A stretch of 15,460 bases of DNA, from contig QMZS01000014.1 of the NCBI GenBank assembly GCA_003663295.1, forward strand, positions 1-15,460, written 5' to 3'. Position numbers and translations under genes: made by a program. Shown piece by piece: positions 1-8,028 of this stretch (position 1 is the first letter of the stretch; each line of letters opens with the position of its first letter). The notes below the pieces were generated by a model. That model worked only from the letters and a program-made list of their open reading frames with translations. It did not search any database and was not told where the DNA came from. The stretch comes from Candidatus Aenigmatarchaeota archaeon. GTDB lineage: Archaea; Aenigmatarchaeota; Aenigmatarchaeia; QMZS01.

Positions 1-118
1 CAATTAAATTTGAACCAAAAAATCCAAATTTTCATAGAAATATAATAAAAGCGGAAACAAGATAGGGAGGGAATGTAATTATTTGGTGGGCTTGTGGTTC
101 GGAGGAAATATTTGTAAA

Positions 119-346
119 ATGATGGTTGGTAATATATTGATTTTTGGTTTTTTAATATTTTTTTATTTAACCCTAACAAAAAGTTTGTCTGATCACCTGC
201 AGGTTGGTTGGCAAGGTATAATTGTGACAACCATGTTTTTATTGTTATTAATATTTCCAGAACTTAAAAAAGTGAATATTGGAGGTACAGGATTTGAATT
301 AAATGGTGCAGAATTAATAAGCCAATCTCCTTGTCAATTAAGTTGA
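119..346 (+). CDS. Small hypothetical two-helix membrane protein
   Basis: I do not recognise this protein. From the ATG at 119 it is 75 residues with two hydrophobic segments, about residues 5-22 and 33-48, separated by a short polar loop, then a hydrophilic tail, so it is probably a small integral membrane protein. The start is uncertain. The frame is open upstream to TTG 83 and GTG 86, which follow a purine-rich GGGAGGG at 65-71, whereas GGAGG at 101-105 favours ATG 119 or 122. A TATA-like TATAATAAAA at about 40-49 would give a leader of roughly 50 nt before ATG 119. It converges on the TctA-like gene, whose stop codon lies about 60 nt away. Function unknown. Confidence 0.5.
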   Translation: MMVGNILIFGFLIFFYLTLTKSLSDHLQVGWQGIIVTTMFLLLLIFPELKKVNIGGTGFELNGAELISQSPCQLS

Positions 347-406
347 TAACCTTTTATCTTATTCAGCCATTTTTGATTTATATTAGCCAAAACTTCACAC
401 CAAATT

Positions 407-1603
407 TTAAACCCCAGCCAAAATCAAAACAGTAGGAACCAACAAAACCCCCATCATAAAACTTCTCCGAACCCCGGTCTTGATGCAGTAGATCCCAATT
501 GCCAATCCGGTTATTGCAATAATGATTCCAATCCACCCCGTGAAAACTCCGACCAAAATAAACAGCAAACCAAAAATACTTTTTGTTAATACATTGTATC
601 TAATTTTGTAAATATTCCTGATAAGAATCTTTGAAAAAAACAAAGTCAATATAGAAGCCATTCCAGCGGAAATAATAATCATAAAGAGAATTATGAATAG
701 CGCGGTCAAAGTGCATTCAAAATTTAAACTCTGAATTGCGACTGAAGTTCCTGAACGCGGATTCCCGATTGTCCACAAAGCAACAATTGAAAATAAGCTT
801 CCGGCTGTGGTAATCCCCCCAATTGAAATCATAAAATCTTTCAGATTATTAATTTTGAAAAGTTGCTGACTCATCACAGTTACCTGACTTGAACCAACAC
901 CAGGCAATAACCCCGCAACCATCCCTGAGAATATACCAACAATTGAACTTTTCTTCCCAGAACAATCCTCAAGATTAATATCAATTTCCTGTTCTGGAAT
1001 TTCTGTTTTTGACGAGGCATCAAATAAACTTGACAAACCAAACAATCCGCAAAAAGCCGGAAATAACACTTCGCACCCTGAAAGAGGAAGTTTGAAAATC
1101 AGCAGACCAAGGAGAGCGGAAAAAACAAAAACCAGAAGAGAAGGAAACCTGTTTTTCTTTTGCGAATAAAAAAGATAAACTATTGTCAGCAACAATAACA
1201 CAACAATCGCGGGTTTAACAAAAGAGTAAATAACTGGGATGAGAATTATAAACATAGGGAAAAGCAGGGCAATTACAATTATGGAAATCAATCCCCCGTA
1301 AACTGTTAAATAAATCGCTTCATAAGCCCTCCCCGAAAGCAGAAATCTTTGACCCGGCAGAATTGAAAGAGCTGTGGCTTCTTCAGGAGCGGAAAACAAA
1401 ATTGAGGGAATAAAATCCATGAAGGAATTTGTGATTTCAGAACTGACAAGAATCGCTATAAGATTCATAACCCTGATGCCAAGAAGAGACGAAATAGAAA
1501 GCAGAAGAAAAGCAATTGTGTTTGGATGAAGCCCCGGAACCAATCCCGCAATAACACCCAGAGTGACGCCAATTAGCAGGAAGAAGAGGATTTCAGGGAA
1601 CAT
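407..1603 (-). CDS. TctA/COG1784-type integral membrane protein
   Basis: A 398-residue polytopic membrane protein, mostly hydrophobic with roughly ten or more helices. It carries the glycine/proline motif of the TctA (DUF112) permease superfamily twice, as expected for two homologous halves: GLVPGLHPN near residues 20-28, and GLLPGVGSSQ in the second half just after a short acidic, Lys/Ser-containing loop. The archaeal members (COG1784) resemble the large membrane subunit of tripartite tricarboxylate transporters, but usually lack neighbouring TctB and TctC genes. None is present here either, so substrate and mechanism are unknown. The ATG at 1603 lies 29 nt from the start of a TATA-like ATATATTAC on the same strand, which fits a leaderless transcript. 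It is divergent from L37e with only 31 nt between the start codons. Confidence 0.82.
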   Translation of the reverse strand: MFPEILFFLLIGVTLGVIAGLVPGLHPNTIAFLLLSISSLLGIRVMNLIAILVSSEITNSFMDFIPSILFSAPEEATALSILPGQRFLLSGRAYEAIYLTVYGGLISIIVIALLFPMFIILIPVIYSFVKPAIVVLLLLTIVYLFYSQKKNRFPSLLVFVFSALLGLLIFKLPLSGCEVLFPAFCGLFGLSSLFDASSKTEIPEQEIDINLEDCSGKKSSIVGIFSGMVAGLLPGVGSSQVTVMSQQLFKINNLKDFMISIGGITTAGSLFSIVALWTIGNPRSGTSVAIQSLNFECTLTALFIILFMIIISAGMASILTLFFSKILIRNIYKIRYNVLTKSIFGLLFILVGVFTGWIGIIIAITGLAIGIYCIKTGVRRSFMMGVLLVPTVLILAGV

Positions 1604-1606
1604 ACA

Positions 1607-1632
1607 CTTAAATTACTTTTTTTGTAATATAT
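1607..1632. promoter_or_regulatory. Interleaved divergent TATA elements for L37e and the TctA-like gene
   Basis: Two TATA-like elements share the 31-nt spacer. On the plus strand, CTTAAATTA at 1607-1615 begins 28 nt before the L37e ATG at 1635. On the minus strand, ATATATTAC (1632 down to 1624) begins 29 nt before the TctA-like ATG at 1603. Each element lies next to the other gene's predicted start of transcription. The reading as promoters rests on position and composition only. Confidence 0.55.
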
Positions 1633-1634
1633 CT

Positions 1635-1826
1635 ATGTCAAAAGGAACACCTAGTTTTGGAAAGCACAACAAAGTGTTACACGAAACCTGTAAGAGATGC
1701 GGGCATCATGCTTATAATATGAAGCAGAAAGTCTGCGTAAAGTGCGGATACGGAAAATCCAAGAGAATACTTAATCTAGCCTGGAGATGGGCAAAACCAA
1801 CAGGAAAAGGCAACAGGAAGAAATAA
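1635..1826 (+). CDS. rpl37e: 50S ribosomal protein L37e
   Basis: A 63-residue zinc-ribbon protein of the large ribosomal subunit, shared by archaea and eukaryotes. The sequence begins MSKGTPSFGKHNK, typical of the family, and has the four zinc cysteines as two CxxC pairs at residues 19/22 and 34/37. A basic tail (WRWAKPTGKGNRKK) follows, which in the family contacts 23S rRNA. The reading frame is open upstream to 1563, inside the opposite-strand gene, but the family N-terminus and a TATA-like element 28 nt upstream fix the start at ATG 1635, probably as a leaderless message. The DP1 gene follows in the same direction after 66 nt. In many archaea L37e is next to an Sm-like protein gene, and that partner is absent here. 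Confidence 0.95.
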   Translation: MSKGTPSFGKHNKVLHETCKRCGHHAYNMKQKVCVKCGYGKSKRILNLAWRWAKPTGKGNRKK

Positions 1827-1892
1827 TACTTAAATTTATATAATTTTAGAGGAAATCTTTGACAGTTACTTTCAATTATATTATGTAATTTT

Positions 1893-3350
1893 ATGGACGA
1901 AGAATCAATTAAAACACAGGAGAACACATCAAATTCAGAGAATAACAGAAAAATAATTGAACTCCTTTTGAAAAATAAAAAACTGGTAACTCCAAAAGCC
2001 CTCGAATTAATCAAAGAGAAAAACCTCTTAGATAAAGTTCTCAAAATAGATAAAAAGATAATTGATGAAAATGCGTTAAAATCTCTGGAAGAACCGGAAA
2101 TAAGAATTGAGGGAAACCGAAAGAGGAAACTAGCTGAAGAATATAATGTGGATTTTAAACTTAAGAACCTAAAGATACAACACAAGGAAAGAAAAGCATC
2201 GGATTTTATTTCATATTTCAACTCAAAATTTTCAATGGTTCAGCAGATGTTGGTAAAGAGAGTAAACCCAATTTCAATTTCAAATATAAAAAAAACCAAT
2301 GATAATGAGGTTTCTTTAATCGGGATGGTTTCTGATAAAAGAACCACCGCGGTGGGAAACAAGATTATTGAATTAGAGGATCCCACGGGAATAATAACCT
2401 GCATGGCAACAAAGAATTCAAAAAGCGAGGTATTTGATGAGTTTGATAATATCTTAAGTGACGAAGTATTGGGGATTAAAGGATATTTCAAAAATAATTA
2501 TGTTTTCATAAATGAGATTATAAGACCGGACATCCCGATAACAAACACAATGAAGAAAATAGATGCACCAATAAGCTGCGTTTTCATATCAGATCTCCAC
2601 ATAGGAAGCATTGATTTTCTTGGAGAGCTTTTCAATAAATTTATAAAATGGTTAAATTCAAAAGACGCTGAAACAGTTAAGTATTTGTTTATTGCGGGTG
2701 ATTTGGTTGATGGAATTGGGATTTATTTAAATCAGGAAGCGGATTTGTCAATAAAGAGCATCCATAAACAATATGAATATACTGCAAAACTTCTTTCAGA
2801 AATTCCTGAGCATATAAAAATAATAGTCCAGCCAGGGAATCACGATATTGTGGGTGTTCATGAACCGCAGCAGCCTTTAAATGAAACTGCTTTATCAAAA
2901 TTATCAAATATTGAATTTGGAACCACACCTTGTTCTGCTGTAATAGACAATACCTTCAGGATTTTAATGTACCATGGTTATTCTTATGATTATCTTATTA
3001 GGGAAATACCCGGGATAAGGCAGGATGGGTATAGAAAACCTTATTTGCCAATGCTCGAGGTTTTGAAAAGAAGGCATTTTGTATCAACACATGGTTCTTC
3101 TTCGGTTATCCCCGAACTCGTAGATTCAATGGTTATTGATAAGGTTCCCGATATATTCCATTCAGGACATCTCCATACTGTTGCTTTGGAGAATTACAAG
3201 AATGTTCTTATTATAAACTCAGGCACTTTCCAGGGGAGAACGCAATTCCAAGAAATGCAGGGACATATACCACATCCGGGAATATTCGCACATGTTAACC
3301 TCCAGACAAGGGACAGCAAACTGATTAATTTGAATGATATTAAATTGTAA
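1893..3350 (+). CDS. polB: DNA polymerase II (family D) small subunit DP1
   Basis: Small subunit of archaeal PolD, the replicative polymerase of Euryarchaeota and DPANN. It carries the Mre11-like 3'-5' proofreading exonuclease and binds the large subunit DP2, which is not in this window. The 485-residue protein has a charged helical N-terminal region (1-110), an OB-fold-like region around 130-220, and a C-terminal calcineurin-like phosphoesterase domain. Metal and active-site motifs are visible: DLHIG (D234, H236), GDLVDG (D270, D273), GNHD (N316, H317, D318), an HG motif near residue 410, and GHLHT (H426, H428). All appear intact, so proofreading should be active. A strong TATA-like stretch at about 1829-1842 suggests its own transcript with a leader of about 35-40 nt. 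Confidence 0.95.
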   Translation: MDEESIKTQENTSNSENNRKIIELLLKNKKLVTPKALELIKEKNLLDKVLKIDKKIIDENALKSLEEPEIRIEGNRKRKLAEEYNVDFKLKNLKIQHKERKASDFISYFNSKFSMVQQMLVKRVNPISISNIKKTNDNEVSLIGMVSDKRTTAVGNKIIELEDPTGIITCMATKNSKSEVFDEFDNILSDEVLGIKGYFKNNYVFINEIIRPDIPITNTMKKIDAPISCVFISDLHIGSIDFLGELFNKFIKWLNSKDAETVKYLFIAGDLVDGIGIYLNQEADLSIKSIHKQYEYTAKLLSEIPEHIKIIVQPGNHDIVGVHEPQQPLNETALSKLSNIEFGTTPCSAVIDNTFRILMYHGYSYDYLIREIPGIRQDGYRKPYLPMLEVLKRRHFVSTHGSSSVIPELVDSMVIDKVPDIFHSGHLHTVALENYKNVLIINSGTFQGRTQFQEMQGHIPHPGIFAHVNLQTRDSKLINLNDIKL

Positions 3351-3386
3351 AATTGCAGAGAATAATTAACTGATTAATTTAAACAT

Positions 3387-3818
3387 CTAAACTTCCATAT
3401 AACTTAGTGATTTTTTAATCTGTTCTTCATTAATTCTAAATCTGAATTTATAATCTTCTAAGTTTGGTTCAAGGAGAGAATAGACTTTTTCAGCTGTTTC
3501 TTTTGTTTCAAGATTATTGTAAATTTCTTTTTTTGCGGTTTCTATAAGATTACCCACCATATAATCACCCATCTTAGCTTCTTCTGCAGCTATTCTATTT
3601 TCATAACCAACAGCAAGAGCAACAATAAATTTTATATTATCCATTGAACAATGACATCTTAGTTTTCCTTCAGCCACCGCATTTTCATATTGATTAACAT
3701 AGTTAGTTATTAATTCTCCATCATTTTTTGAATAAGGAATAACTTTTTTTAAATAATCAAGATGCTCTTCAAAAGTCAACTCTAAATCAGTATTTTTAAT
3801 TAAACTATCGCCCCACAT
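3387..3818 (-). CDS. Hypothetical 143-residue soluble protein
   Basis: I do not recognise this protein. It is acidic, soluble and predicted almost wholly helical, with no membrane segment. It has a CHC pair near residue 55 but no second pair for a zinc site. The start at ATG 3818 is supported by a TATA-like TTTATATAAT on the minus strand centred about 24 nt upstream, so it is probably leaderless. It ends in TAG, and the frame would run only six more codons to a TAA. It is divergent from the site-2-type protease, separated by 77 nt that hold promoters for both. Codon composition looks like its neighbours. Function unknown. Confidence 0.65.
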   Translation of the reverse strand: MWGDSLIKNTDLELTFEEHLDYLKKVIPYSKNDGELITNYVNQYENAVAEGKLRCHCSMDNIKFIVALAVGYENRIAAEEAKMGDYMVGNLIETAKKEIYNNLETKETAEKVYSLLEPNLEDYKFRFRINEEQIKKSLSYMEV

Positions 3819-3836
3819 ATAACTATTTAGTAGTAA

Positions 3837-3875
3837 ATTATATAAAGCTATATATATTCAAGGATATAAATAAAG
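3837..3875. promoter_or_regulatory. Divergent promoter region, 143-aa gene and S2P protease
   Basis: Minus strand: TTTATATAAT (3845 to 3836) is centred about 24 nt before the ATG at 3818. Plus strand: TATAAATA at 3865-3872 begins 31 nt before TTG 3896. A third AT stretch (TATATATATT, about 3849-3858) lies between them. Position fits archaeal TATA boxes; no operator is obvious. Confidence 0.5.
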
Positions 3876-3895
3876 ATCGGTTATTTAACTAATTT

Positions 3896-5203
3896 TTGGA
3901 ATTAATATATCTTTTCCCAGTTTTAATAATGGACACTGGGTTAATTGGGTTTATTGTTTTTTTTGCTGCGATGGTTATGATTATTTATCTTAAAAGAGAC
4001 AAACTTGAGAGGCATGGAATAGTTTTCATGATGAAAACAACAAAGTTGAGAAATAAAATCCAAAAAAATGCAATAAAATATAAAAAATTCTGGAACTTTT
4101 ATTTTAATTTAGGTGTTATTGTTTCAATCCTCACCATGGTTTTTGGGATTGGATTTTTGATAAGCAATACTTTAACAATTGCTTCCGGAACAAGCGAAGC
4201 AGGATTCGCTTTGGTTCTTCCTGGAATAAGTTCTGAATTTTCTTATCAATCAGGATTATTTTTAGTTCCAATATGGTATTGGGTTATTGCAATTATTATT
4301 TTGATATTCCCTCATGAATTATCTCATGCTGTTGCGCTTGCAATGAACAAATTAAAAATAAAATCTCTTGGCGCATTCATATTTTTATTTATTCCAGGCG
4401 CTTTTGTTGAACCTGACAACAAACAGTTAAGTAAAGCGAGCAAATGGAAACAGTTGCAGGTTTTTTGCGCGGGTTCTTTTTCTAATTTAGTTACCGCAGT
4501 AATATTTATTCTTCTGTTAAATATCCTGTTGGTTGTTGCATACACTCCGCAGGGAATCTATTATTCTTATCCAGCAGATAAAATTAACAAAACTGATATC
4601 CTCGAGATGGGTAATTTTACTGATGGGTTGGCTGAGATAAAAACCCCTAGCACGATTTATTTGATAACAAGTCTTTGGTGGAACCAACAGGAAAATCTTA
4701 CAGAAATTTATGTTTTTGAAGACTGGCCCGCAATAAGAAGCGGTTTATCTGGAACGATAAAAGGAATTGAAGGTTATGATATAAGCACTTCAGAAGATGT
4801 TTCCGCGATTTTGTCAAATTATAAACCTTATGACACCATTTCAATTGAGACAAGCGAGGATATTTATAATATCACTTTAGCGAACAACAATGGAAAAGCT
4901 TTTCTTGGAATTACTACAGGTTATGACCCAATTGCAAATATCTTAGCCCCAATGAATTACAGGGCTTATGTGATAAAAGACCCAATCTTTGAACAGGTCG
5001 GAGAATTTTTGATAATTTTAATCAGTTTTGTAATTATGGTTTGCATAGGCGTTGCAATCGTGAACCTGCTTCCAATGAAACCTCTTGACGGAGGTCTTGT
5101 AACTGAGGTTCTTACAAATGCAAAATTCACAAATATCCTTTCCTGGATAATATTTATTATGATACTTTATAATTTTGTGGGACCTTATTTGTTTTTCATT
5201 TAA
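3896..5203 (+). CDS. Site-2-type intramembrane metalloprotease (M50 family)
   Basis: A polytopic membrane protease of about 435 residues from the S2P/RseP (peptidase M50) family, which cleaves substrates within the membrane. The zinc motif HELSH is in a transmembrane helix (H140, E141, H144). The third ligand is D398 in the conserved NLLPMKPLDGG element (390-400) near the C-terminus. Between them is a long extramembrane region, about 215-355, whose later part looks like a PDZ domain that would gate substrates. The start is uncertain. TTG 3896 has a TATA box (3865-3872) at leaderless distance, while ATG 3929 would give a protein 11 residues shorter with a leader of about 35 nt. The stop is certain. 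Substrates cannot be inferred, as no anti-sigma-like or SREBP-like partner is adjacent. Confidence 0.9.
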   Translation: MELIYLFPVLIMDTGLIGFIVFFAAMVMIIYLKRDKLERHGIVFMMKTTKLRNKIQKNAIKYKKFWNFYFNLGVIVSILTMVFGIGFLISNTLTIASGTSEAGFALVLPGISSEFSYQSGLFLVPIWYWVIAIIILIFPHELSHAVALAMNKLKIKSLGAFIFLFIPGAFVEPDNKQLSKASKWKQLQVFCAGSFSNLVTAVIFILLLNILLVVAYTPQGIYYSYPADKINKTDILEMGNFTDGLAEIKTPSTIYLITSLWWNQQENLTEIYVFEDWPAIRSGLSGTIKGIEGYDISTSEDVSAILSNYKPYDTISIETSEDIYNITLANNNGKAFLGITTGYDPIANILAPMNYRAYVIKDPIFEQVGEFLIILISFVIMVCIGVAIVNLLPMKPLDGGLVTEVLTNAKFTNILSWIIFIMILYNFVGPYLFFI

Positions 5204-5236
5204 ATCTTTGGTTATAATTATTGAATATATTCCTTA

Positions 5237-5905
5237 TTATTTCGTTTCCTGAGTAATTAATTCAATTATTTCTTCTTTATTTTTTAATCCGGAATAATTA
5301 TTTCCATTGATAATCAATGAGGGGACTTCAGTTATATTAAATGACTTTGACAGAATATCGATGGTGGATAAATTTAAATCTTTATCCAAAGCAAAAATCA
5401 TTATTTCAGGATATTGTTTTTTTATGCTGTCAAGATAAATACCCTGGTCTTTGCAGTTATCGCATTTTTTGTTGGAATAAAAATAGAGGATGTCCATAAT
5501 ATTTTTGCCGCAATTTTTTTCCAGTTTATTGGTGATTATCCAATATCGGATTAACAATAAATTGTAATCTTTTTTAATGTCATCATATTCTTTAATTCCA
5601 AATCTTTTGCTGTCAGCGCTGCGTTCATAATAAGCAACTCTTTCCGCAAGACTTTCTATTTCAGGCAACATCTCGTTAATATAAGATTCAAGACCCAAAC
5701 ATATTTTTTCATCAAGGGAATCCAGCAGCAGACTATTGGTTTCCTGCGTGTTCCTCATTCTCTCAAGAGATTCCAAATCCTCAGACAAACTGTTTAATTT
5801 ACTTTGACTAAGAACACCCCCAAGAAAAAGACCTGCGATGAAGATGGATATTGTTATAAATAACACCATAATATACAGTTGCGTGTCTATTTTTCTTTTT
5901 ACCAT
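5237..5905 (-). CDS. Membrane-anchored thioredoxin-fold protein with CDNC motif
   Basis: A 222-residue protein with one N-terminal transmembrane helix (about 10-32), a helical, partly coiled-coil region (about 35-135), and a C-terminal thioredoxin-like domain. The domain shows a beta strand ending in YFYSNKKCDNC, giving a CxxC pair (C148, C151), and the cis-proline motif EVPS with P195. Single anchor and orientation suggest the redox domain faces outside the cell, where it could form, break or shuffle disulfides; this is inference. The start ATG overlaps the stop of the upstream glycosyltransferase gene by 7 nt, so the two are translationally coupled in one operon. No DsbB/VKOR-like partner is in the window. 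The long helical insert before the redox domain is unusual for a simple thioredoxin. Confidence 0.8.
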   Translation of the reverse strand: MVKRKIDTQLYIMVLFITISIFIAGLFLGGVLSQSKLNSLSEDLESLERMRNTQETNSLLLDSLDEKICLGLESYINEMLPEIESLAERVAYYERSADSKRFGIKEYDDIKKDYNLLLIRYWIITNKLEKNCGKNIMDILYFYSNKKCDNCKDQGIYLDSIKKQYPEIMIFALDKDLNLSTIDILSKSFNITEVPSLIINGNNYSGLKNKEEIIELITQETK

Positions 5906-7149
5906 TTATTATTTCTTTTAAATATTTCGTATACCACAGCCGCAATCCAGAATGTGGAATATAGGAACGGGTAAATAAATAAGTACCCAAAATAGAATAC
6001 TTTTTTCCCTTTAAAATCCATTTTTTCTCCCGAAATATATAGACTTATGAGTATTGTGGTTATACCTATTAGGAAGAATAATGCAAAAAAATAGGTATAG
6101 GAACTTATATACAAGATATCAAAATTGAAGACTAAAGGAGACCATTCGAAACCAACTAAATACAAGGTATGGATGTATTCAACAAAATCTGTAAGAAACA
6201 TATATAAAGGCATGAAGAATAAAAATCCAAGAATAAAAATCCACACAAAATTGATTGGTAGTATGAAAAGACCAAGGTTCCCGTATTTTGAATTTCCCAG
6301 TAAATGTTTGTATTGGAATGTGGTCTGCAGATAGCCTCTATACCATCTAACTCTTTGCTGAAATAATTCTTTAAAAGTTGCAGGAGCTTCTGTGTCAACA
6401 TATGCATTTGTGCAGTTTTCGATTTTATACCCTTTTTCATACATCCTGAAAGCCAGTTCAGTGTCTTCCACAAGACTGCGTTTATCCCACCCACCAATTT
6501 CTTTAAGTTGATCTGTTCTATAAATGGAACCTGGACCCGGGAGAACATATTGACAGTCAAATATTGCAAATAATTTTCTTAGATAAATTGAAAAAATATA
6601 TTCAACCCATTGAATTTGTTGCATGAATGTTTGCGGTTTGTTGATTTTCATGGCAGGAGAAATAGCCGCAATATCTTTATCATCAAAGTGACCTATTATT
6701 TTTTTCAGGTAATTTTTTCTTGGAAAAGAGTCCGCATCCATAGAAACAACAAATTCGGTGTCGACCAATTTTAGCGCTATATTGAGTGAGTCTGCTTTCC
6801 CGGTATTTTTTTTATTAATAACAACCACTCTGCGGTTTTTTATGTTTTTGCAGATATCAGAAGTTTTGTCTGTGGACCCGTCATCTATACAGATAATTTT
6901 TATTTTATTTTCAGGATAATCAAGATTTAAAACTGAATTTATGCATTTGGATACGAACTTTTTTTCATTATAGGCCGGGATTAGAAAGGTGACTGAAGGA
7001 TAATTTTTTGTGGGTTTGTCAACAAAAAATTTATAATGATTTTTAATAAAAACAACGAACCATAAGATGGAGCAATAAACCATTATAAAATAGCAGAACA
7101 GCTGGACAATATCAAATATTCCAAAATACCCAATAGATGAGAATTCCAT
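5899..7149 (-). CDS. Membrane family-2 glycosyltransferase (processive type)
   Basis: A 416-residue inverting glycosyltransferase of family GT2 resembling the BcsA/NodC/hyaluronan-synthase group. One N-terminal helix (about 13-35) precedes a cytosolic GT-A domain, and about three to four C-terminal helices follow (290-412). Catalytic motifs in order: IPAYNE (57-62), DDGS (D89, D90), DAD (138-140, metal and nucleotide-sugar binding), VED (base D229) and QRVRW (265-269). The last motif marks processive or lipid-linked sugar transferases. It probably makes or extends an envelope polysaccharide or glycolipid; the sugar cannot be told. Its stop codon overlaps the start of the thioredoxin-fold gene. 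ORFs in other frames inside it (for example around 6156-6569) are shadows. Confidence 0.92.
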   Translation of the reverse strand: MEFSSIGYFGIFDIVQLFCYFIMVYCSILWFVVFIKNHYKFFVDKPTKNYPSVTFLIPAYNEKKFVSKCINSVLNLDYPENKIKIICIDDGSTDKTSDICKNIKNRRVVVINKKNTGKADSLNIALKLVDTEFVVSMDADSFPRKNYLKKIIGHFDDKDIAAISPAMKINKPQTFMQQIQWVEYIFSIYLRKLFAIFDCQYVLPGPGSIYRTDQLKEIGGWDKRSLVEDTELAFRMYEKGYKIENCTNAYVDTEAPATFKELFQQRVRWYRGYLQTTFQYKHLLGNSKYGNLGLFILPINFVWIFILGFLFFMPLYMFLTDFVEYIHTLYLVGFEWSPLVFNFDILYISSYTYFFALFFLIGITTILISLYISGEKMDFKGKKVFYFGYLFIYPFLYSTFWIAAVVYEIFKRNNKW

Positions 7150-7177
7150 AAATAAATACCTGTAATTTTAGGACACA

Positions 7178-7188
7178 CTTAAGATATT
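7178..7188 (+). promoter_or_regulatory. TATA-like element of the MEMO-family gene
   Basis: CTTAAGATATT at 7178-7188 begins 29 nt before ATG 7207, the same spacing as at other starts here. This favours ATG 7207 over the in-frame TTG 7189. The CTTAAG core is palindromic and might also serve the divergent glycosyltransferase, 34 nt from its start, though that spacing is less regular. Confidence 0.5.
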
Positions 7189-7206
7189 TTGATAATTAAA
7201 TTTATT

Positions 7207-8028
7207 ATGAGACTTCCGGAATTTGCAGGCACTTTTTACCCTTCAACAAAAGATGAACTAAAAGCGGAGTTGAATCTGTTATTTCAGGTAAAGACAGAAT
7301 ATTATAACAATGCTTTGGGAATTATTGTGCCTCATGCAGGTTATCTCTATTCTGGTCAGGTTGCCGCTAAAACCTACAAAGCAATTTCAGGAATAAAGAA
7401 GAGGAATTTTGTGATTCTTGGTGTGGACCATCAGGGCAGAGGGATTATTGCAACTTCAAAGGAAGACTGGCAAACGCCTTTAGGGACAGCGAAATTGGAT
7501 CGGGGTTTTTCTGATTATTTGACAAAAGAGCAGGCGATAATACCGGACGAATTTGCGCTTAAAGGAGAACATTCAATAGAAGTCCAGATTCCCTTTTTGC
7601 AGTATCTTTTTGATGATTTTGGATTTGTTCCAGTGCAGGTGCCAAATATTTCTTATAAAGAAATTCTTGAACTTGCAAAATTGTTGAGCGAAGAGGATTA
7701 TTTTTTTATCGCGACTTCTGATTTAATTCATTATGGTTCTTCATACAATTTTTTTCCAAAAGAAAGTTTGTATGATCCAAATGATTATGTTAAAAATCTA
7801 GACAATGAGATAATCGAACAAATAGGCAAATTTGACGGGAAAGGTTTTTTGGATTATACAAGAAAGAAGGATCTAACAATTTGCGGGGCAACGCCAATAG
7901 CATTGTTATTAGAAATAGCTAAAAATTTAGGATGTAAAAAAATAGAAAAAATTGCACATGACACTTCTTTTTCTTCTTCGCATAACCTTTCTACAATTGT
8001 TGGTTATGGGGGCTTAGTTATTTCCTGA
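7207..8028 (+). CDS. MEMO-family protein (AmmeMemoRadiSam protein B)
   Basis: A 273-residue protein of the MEMO1 family, whose fold is related to class III non-heme iron dioxygenases (LigB-like). The putative metal and active-site residues are all present: H43 in VPHAGYLYSG, H75 in GVDHQG, H122 in EHSIEVQ, D172 and H175 in SDLIHYG, and C226 in ICGATP. Family motifs PEFAGTFYP and GEHSIEVQIPFLQ are also clear. In many prokaryotes the gene sits with AMMECR1 and a radical SAM gene; neither is in this window. Human MEMO1 binds metal, but the prokaryotic reaction is not established. ATG 7207 is preferred over TTG 7189 because of the TATA position and the family N-terminus. The last 15 nt overlap the end of the convergent TrmB gene. 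Confidence 0.92.
   Translation: MRLPEFAGTFYPSTKDELKAELNLLFQVKTEYYNNALGIIVPHAGYLYSGQVAAKTYKAISGIKKRNFVILGVDHQGRGIIATSKEDWQTPLGTAKLDRGFSDYLTKEQAIIPDEFALKGEHSIEVQIPFLQYLFDDFGFVPVQVPNISYKEILELAKLLSEEDYFFIATSDLIHYGSSYNFFPKESLYDPNDYVKNLDNEIIEQIGKFDGKGFLDYTRKKDLTICGATPIALLLEIAKNLGCKKIEKIAHDTSFSSSHNLSTIVGYGGLVIS

Noticed and set aside
1..31. AAATTTG...CAAATTT inverted repeat (6-12 and 25-31)
   Set aside because: A 7-bp AT-rich hairpin with a 12-nt loop is expected often by chance at this composition, and nothing upstream is visible to relate it to.
1712..2221. 169-codon minus-strand ORF
   Set aside because: It is antisense to L37e and DP1, both firmly identified, and its translation is a biased Ser/Phe/Leu-rich string typical of the reverse of Lys/Glu-rich AT-rich genes.
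6156..6569. 137-codon minus-strand ORF in another frame
   Set aside because: Lies wholly inside the glycosyltransferase gene, whose motifs across this region (DADS, VEDTE, QRVRW) fix the true frame.
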